Below, in pieces: positions 5,905 to 6,446 of a stretch of 6,446 nt of DNA. Both the position numbers and the translations under genes were made by a program. Origin of the DNA: Paludibacteraceae bacterium. GTDB taxonomy: Bacteria; Bacteroidota; Bacteroidia; Bacteroidales; Paludibacteraceae. The notes under the pieces are model-generated. The model saw only the letters and a list, made by a program, of their open reading frames with translations. It had not been told where the DNA came from and did not search any database. Every line of letters begins with the position of its first letter. The first letter of the stretch is position 1. Where the stretch lies: the NCBI GenBank assembly GCA_017646225.1, contig JAGCMZ010000019.1, forward strand, positions 1 to 6,446. The letters run 5' to 3'.

Positions 5905-6446
5905 ATGAAGAAATTACTTTTTATAGGTTTGTGTTTGTGCTGTGGAGTAGCCATGGCGCAAAAAGCCAATCCCGATATTAGGAGTGGAAACAAAGCTTTC
6001 GAAAAAGAAGATTATACGCAAGCTGAAATTGAATACCGCAAAGGTATCCAAAAAGAGAAGAACTCTACAGAGAGTCAGTACAACCTAGGTAACAGTTTGT
6101 ATGCACAAGGCAAGTACCAAGAGGCAGCAAATGCCTACAACCAAGCGGTACAACTTACCGATAGCAAAGAGAAAAAAGCCTCTATCTACCATAATTTGGG
6201 CAATGCACTTTACAAAGCAGAAGATTATGGTGGTAGTGTAGAAGCGTACAAAAATGCGTTAAAACAACAGCCAAAAGACGAAGAAACACGTTTTAATTTG
6301 GCGTTAGCACAACAAAAGTTGCAACAACAGCAACAACAGCAGCAGAATCAAGATCAACAAAATCAAGATCAGCAGCAACAGCAAGAGCAACAACAGCAAG
6401 AAGAGCAAAAAGAGCAACAAGATAAAGAGCAGCAACAACAGCAGCA
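5905..6446 (+). CDS. batC: BatC, exported TPR protein with Gln-rich tail (C-terminus cut by window edge)
   Basis: From the ATG at 5905, one base after the batB stop, 180 codons run open to the window edge. Residues 1-18 form a signal peptide with likely cleavage AMA before Gln19; the LCLCC stretch lacks a small residue before Cys, so it is not a convincing lipobox. Three tetratricopeptide repeats follow: about 24-56 (SGNKAFEKEDYTQA), 57-90 (YNLGNSLYAQGKYQEA) and 93-124 (YHNLGNALYKAEDYGGSV). From about residue 136 the sequence becomes almost pure Gln with interspersed Asn, Asp, Glu and Lys, and this continues off the edge. BatC of Bacteroidota typically couples TPRs with low-complexity sequence. 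The TPRs should be periplasmic and act as an interaction platform for BatA, BatB and BatD-like proteins (inference). Tail length and any further domain cannot be judged from this window. Confidence 0.9.
   Translation, partial: MKKLLFIGLCLCCGVAMAQKANPDIRSGNKAFEKEDYTQAEIEYRKGIQKEKNSTESQYNLGNSLYAQGKYQEAANAYNQAVQLTDSKEKKASIYHNLGNALYKAEDYGGSVEAYKNALKQQPKDEETRFNLALAQQKLQQQQQQQQNQDQQNQDQQQQQEQQQQEEQKEQQDKEQQQQQ
6310..6446 (+). repeat. CAA/CAG-rich low-complexity tract in batC
   Basis: Nearly all codons here are CAA or CAG, with GAG, GAA, AAT, GAT and AAA scattered between. A 15-base unit beginning AATCAAGATCA is duplicated back to back at 6346-6360 and 6361-6375, differing only at CAA/CAG third positions, and encodes NQDQQ twice. 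The mixture of synonymous CAA and CAG argues for selection on the Gln-rich protein rather than a young pure trinucleotide expansion. The tract reaches the window edge. Confidence 0.85.

Noticed and set aside
5905..5943. Lipoprotein signal in BatC (Cys residues in LCLCC)
   Set aside because: The positions before each Cys do not fit the usual [small residue]-Cys lipobox, while AMA before Gln19 is a good signal peptidase I site.

Overview
The window looks like a chromosomal segment from a member of the Bacteroidota (order uncertain, Bacteroidales-like). Three things suggest this. The gene order moxR, DUF58, BatD/DUF4381-like, batA, batB, batC is the classic Bacteroides aerotolerance (bat) operon layout. 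Base composition is moderate, with A-rich leaders and no Shine-Dalgarno sequences ahead of the starts. The predicted proteins also match that lineage. The assignment rests on recognising protein families by eye, not on a database search.

Layout: (1) Positions 1-715, minus strand: a uridine phosphorylase-type nucleoside phosphorylase, cut off at the left edge. (2) Positions 716-1022: a 307-base divergent spacer packed with short repeats. It holds octamer units with consensus YCGATTMR on both strands, two imperfect palindromes sharing a TCGACAGGCTCAGTGACC core, a four-unit GTCGAAR heptamer tract and a small GC hairpin. I could not find a consensus promoter in it. (3) Positions 1023-6446, plus strand: six collinear genes. 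They are a MoxR AAA+ ATPase, a DUF58 protein, a signal-peptide/single-TM BatD/DUF4381-like protein, BatA, BatB and the start of BatC, whose Gln-rich tail runs off the right edge. Junction spacings are a 1-nt overlap (TAATG), 1 nt, 65 nt, 25 nt and 1 nt, so this is very probably one operon.

How the genes may work together: MoxR ATPases are usually paired with von Willebrand factor A (VWA) proteins. Here one ATPase sits with three VWA-type proteins: a cytoplasmic DUF58 protein and the membrane-anchored BatA and BatB. All three keep the DxSxS...T...D metal-site residues. The BatD-like protein and the exported TPR protein BatC would supply periplasmic interaction surfaces. The likely result is an envelope complex remodelled from the cytoplasm by MoxR. 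Its biochemical job is unresolved in the family.

The least ordinary signal is not a gene. The same octamer repeat that fills the divergent spacer reappears inside the operon, between the BatD-like gene and batA. There it supplies the upstream stop codon and creates a spurious 17-residue extension of BatA. A 26-base stretch of it (3843-3868) is an exact reverse complement of 748-773. The coding content itself is a known, conserved system. I found no undescribed defence or mobile system.
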